From NCBI GenBank assembly GCA_028751055.1, contig JAQZDD010000083.1, positions 1 through 5,689 on the forward strand: a stretch of DNA of 5,689 bases. Direction: 5' to 3'. The translations under genes were made by a program, and so were the position numbers. Of this stretch, positions 4,191 to 5,689 are shown piece after piece; position 1 is the first letter of the stretch; each line of letters opens with the position of its first letter. The DNA is from Euryarchaeota archaeon Ods04. GTDB lineage: Archaea; Halobacteriota; Halobacteria; Halobacteriales; Halorutilaceae. The notes below the pieces were generated by a model, which searched no databases, was not told the origin of the DNA, and saw only the letters and a program-made list of their open reading frames with translations.

Positions 4191-5519
4191 ATGGACTTAC
4201 TCGTTAAGGACGGACACGTCTACGAAGACGGAAACGTCGTGCGCGCCGACGTGGGTGTGCGCGACGGACGTATCGCCGAGGTAGCGGAGGCGGGCGATAT
4301 CGGGGACGCCGACCGCGTCGTCGACGCCTCAGGTTCGCTCGTCCTGCCCGGCATGGTAAACGCCCATACACACGCATCGATGACGCTTCTTCGTGGATAC
4401 GCCGACGACCTGCCGCTCCAGACGTGGCTGGAAGACCATATCTGGCGCGTCGAGGCGCACCTGACGCCAGAGGACATACGCGTCGGCGCGGAACTCGCCG
4501 TTGTCGAGATGATAAAGTCCGGCACGACAGCGTTCGCCGACATGTACTTCGAGATGGACAAAGTCGCCGATGTCGTGGACGAAGCAGGTCTTCGCGCGCG
4601 TCTCGGCTACGGCATAATCACGGTCGGGAAGGACGACGAAGAGGCGCGCGACGAACTCCGTGAAGGCGTCGAGTTCGCACGCGATTACGACGGCACAGCG
4701 GACGGACGCGTACGGACGATGGTGACTCCGCACGCGCCGTACACGTGCGACGACGAGACGTTGAGAGAGTCCGCGGAGGAAGCGCGCGACATGGACGTGC
4801 CTCTGCACATACATCTGAGCGAGACGGCGCAGGAGGTGGATGACTGCGTCGAGAACGAAGGCGTGCGTCCGCCCGAGTACTTAGACTCGCTTGGTGTCTT
4901 CGACGGCGACGAAGAAGACAGTGGGACAGAAGCTTACGTCGCGCACGGCGTCCACCTCAACACCGACGACATCGAACTCCTCGCGTCGAAGGATGTGGGC
5001 GTCGCGCACTGCCCCTCCGCAAACATGAAGCTTGCTTCGGGCGTCGCGCCCGTTACCGCGCTACTGGACGCGGGTGTGACGGTCGGTATCGGGACGGACG
5101 GACCGGCGTCGAACAACACGCTCGACATGTTCAAGGAGGCGCGACACGCCGCGCTCGTCGCAAAGACACGCGAGAACGACGCTTCCGTTGTTTCGGCACG
5201 CGAGGCACTCGACGCGGCGACACGCGGCGGCGCGGAGCTTCTGGGTCTGGACGCGGGCGTAATCGAGGAGGGACGCCCCGCCGACCTCGTCGTCGTCGAC
5301 TTGGACGCGCCGCACCTCACGCCGAAGCACGACTTGGTGTCGCACGCTGTATACGCGGCGAACGGCGCGGACGTGAAGACGACCGTCGTTGACGGCGAGG
5401 TTCTGATGGACGACGGCGTCGTCGAGACGATGGACGAGGAAAGGGTCGTCGCCGAGGCGGAGGAGACGGCACGCGAACTCGTCGAACGCGCCGAGGCGGA
5501 CGAGGTGATAGACGGATGA
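4191..5519 (+). CDS. mtaD: 5-methylthioadenosine / S-adenosylhomocysteine / 5'-deoxyadenosine deaminase (MtaD/DadD amidohydrolase)
   Basis: This 442-residue cytoplasmic amidohydrolase-superfamily enzyme should deaminate the adenine of MTA, SAH or 5'-deoxyadenosine to the inosine analogue, clearing SAM by-products. Metal and catalytic residues are all visible by comparison with bacterial MtaD: H59 and H61 in VNAHTHAS, H208 and E211 in HIHLSET, H252 in VAHGVHLN, and D303 in GIGTDGPASNN. AHCPSANMKLASG (272-284) is also typical. The N-terminal small domain (LLVKDGHV...GRIAEV) and C-terminal GRPADLVVVDLD plus VVDGEVLMDDG segments form the usual beta-sandwich. The open frame extends far upstream, but that extension is antisense to mptG and not family-like. 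MDLLVKDG is the proper start, with a TATA-like element about 25 bp upstream and no Shine-Dalgarno. The last four bases overlap the yjbQ start (ATGA). In archaea such enzymes are often DadD, preferring 5'-deoxyadenosine; sequence alone does not settle the preference. Confidence 0.93.
   Translation: MDLLVKDGHVYEDGNVVRADVGVRDGRIAEVAEAGDIGDADRVVDASGSLVLPGMVNAHTHASMTLLRGYADDLPLQTWLEDHIWRVEAHLTPEDIRVGAELAVVEMIKSGTTAFADMYFEMDKVADVVDEAGLRARLGYGIITVGKDDEEARDELREGVEFARDYDGTADGRVRTMVTPHAPYTCDDETLRESAEEARDMDVPLHIHLSETAQEVDDCVENEGVRPPEYLDSLGVFDGDEEDSGTEAYVAHGVHLNTDDIELLASKDVGVAHCPSANMKLASGVAPVTALLDAGVTVGIGTDGPASNNTLDMFKEARHAALVAKTRENDASVVSAREALDAATRGGAELLGLDAGVIEEGRPADLVVVDLDAPHLTPKHDLVSHAVYAANGADVKTTVVDGEVLMDDGVVETMDEERVVAEAEETARELVERAEADEVIDG
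5502..5508 (+). promoter_or_regulatory. Shine-Dalgarno for yjbQ-like gene inside mtaD
   Basis: GAGGTGA is complementary to the archaeal 16S rRNA 3' end, with a 7 nt spacer to the ATG at 5516. Together with the ATGA stop/start overlap it indicates coupled translation from an mtaD-yjbQ transcript. Confidence 0.7.
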
Positions 5520-5689
5520 AGAGCTTCGGAGTCAAGACGGACGCACGGACGCAGGTTATCGACGTGACCGACAAGGTACGCGCCGCCGTACCGGACGACG
5601 CGACGGGCGTCTGTACAGTCTTCGTCAAACACACGACCGCGGGCGTCGCCGTTCAAGAGAACGAGACGAACCTCGTCGGCGACATAGAG
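5516..5689 (+). CDS. YjbQ/UPF0047 family protein (N-terminal part, runs off window)
   Basis: The first 58 codons are present. The protein starts MKSFGVKTDARTQVIDVTDK and contains the family hallmark VFVKHTTAGVAVQENE (35-50), with conserved H39 in HTTAG and N49-E50 in the NE motif, then TNLVGDIE. These residues line the active-site pocket of the trimeric UPF0047 fold. E. coli YjbQ shows weak thiamine phosphate synthase activity and databases often name the family 'secondary thiamine-phosphate synthase', but its physiological role is unsettled. The start overlaps the mtaD stop by 4 bases and has a strong internal Shine-Dalgarno, so the two genes form an operon. Family members are about 130-140 residues, so more than half is beyond the right edge. 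Confidence 0.92.
   Translation, partial: MKSFGVKTDARTQVIDVTDKVRAAVPDDATGVCTVFVKHTTAGVAVQENETNLVGDIE

Noticed and set aside
3260..4207. Long plus-strand open frame (315 codons) opposite mptG
   Set aside because: It is antisense to a gene with clear beta-RFAP synthase motifs. Its translation is Arg/Val-rich with no family signature, and GC-rich coding DNA commonly leaves open frames on the opposite strand.
1..5689. CRISPR arrays, insertion sequences, tRNA/rRNA genes, defence or toxin modules
   Set aside because: No regularly spaced repeats, terminal inverted repeats, transposase motifs, cloverleaf-like segments or defence domains were seen. Nearly all sequence is accounted for by metabolic genes and short promoters.

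Overview
The window looks like a chromosomal stretch from a halophilic archaeon (Halobacteria or a close relative). The deduced proteins are rich in Asp and Glu. Several genes are archaeal markers: GTP cyclohydrolase III, beta-RFAP synthase and a stand-alone Lrp/AsnC RAM domain. Most genes have a TATA-like box 25-36 bp before the start codon and no Shine-Dalgarno site, as expected for leaderless or short-leader haloarchaeal transcripts. Isoleucine ATA codons occur fairly often (for example in the 4191-5519 gene), which is unusual for a classic high-GC haloarchaeon, so I do not name a genus.

Layout. Positions 1-1370 carry three minus-strand genes. In transcription order they are an atypical SDR/YbjT-like NAD(P)-binding protein (1370-468), a 74-residue RAM-domain protein (440-216), and the first 53 codons of a sodium:neurotransmitter-symporter-family transporter (159-1, running off the left edge). 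Diverging from the SDR gene is an unrecognised acidic 121-residue protein (1455-1820), which meets the archaeal GTP cyclohydrolase III gene arfA (2557-1814) tail to tail. A 134 bp divergent region with two GTAACGTTAY palindromes separates arfA from a GNAT acetyltransferase gene (2692-3189). That gene converges on, and overlaps, mptG-like beta-RFAP synthase (4132-3173). Diverging from mptG is an MtaD/DadD nucleoside deaminase (4191-5519), overlapped by 4 bases by a YjbQ/UPF0047 gene (5516 onward, running off the right edge).

How it fits together. Much of the right half is cofactor metabolism. ArfA starts the archaeal flavin/F420 (FO) route from GTP. MptG builds the aryl-riboside core of methanopterin-type C1 carriers. 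MtaD/DadD recycles 5'-deoxyadenosine, MTA or SAH, the by-products of radical-SAM and SAM chemistry. YjbQ has been linked to thiamine phosphate synthesis. The RAM protein next to an amino-acid-type transporter suggests amino-acid-sensing control. Coding density is very high: two convergent pairs overlap at their 3' ends and two divergent pairs seem to share one core AT-rich element. I found no mobile element, CRISPR array, RNA gene or clearly undescribed system. The most distinctive unexplained items are the paired palindromes and the orphan acidic gene.
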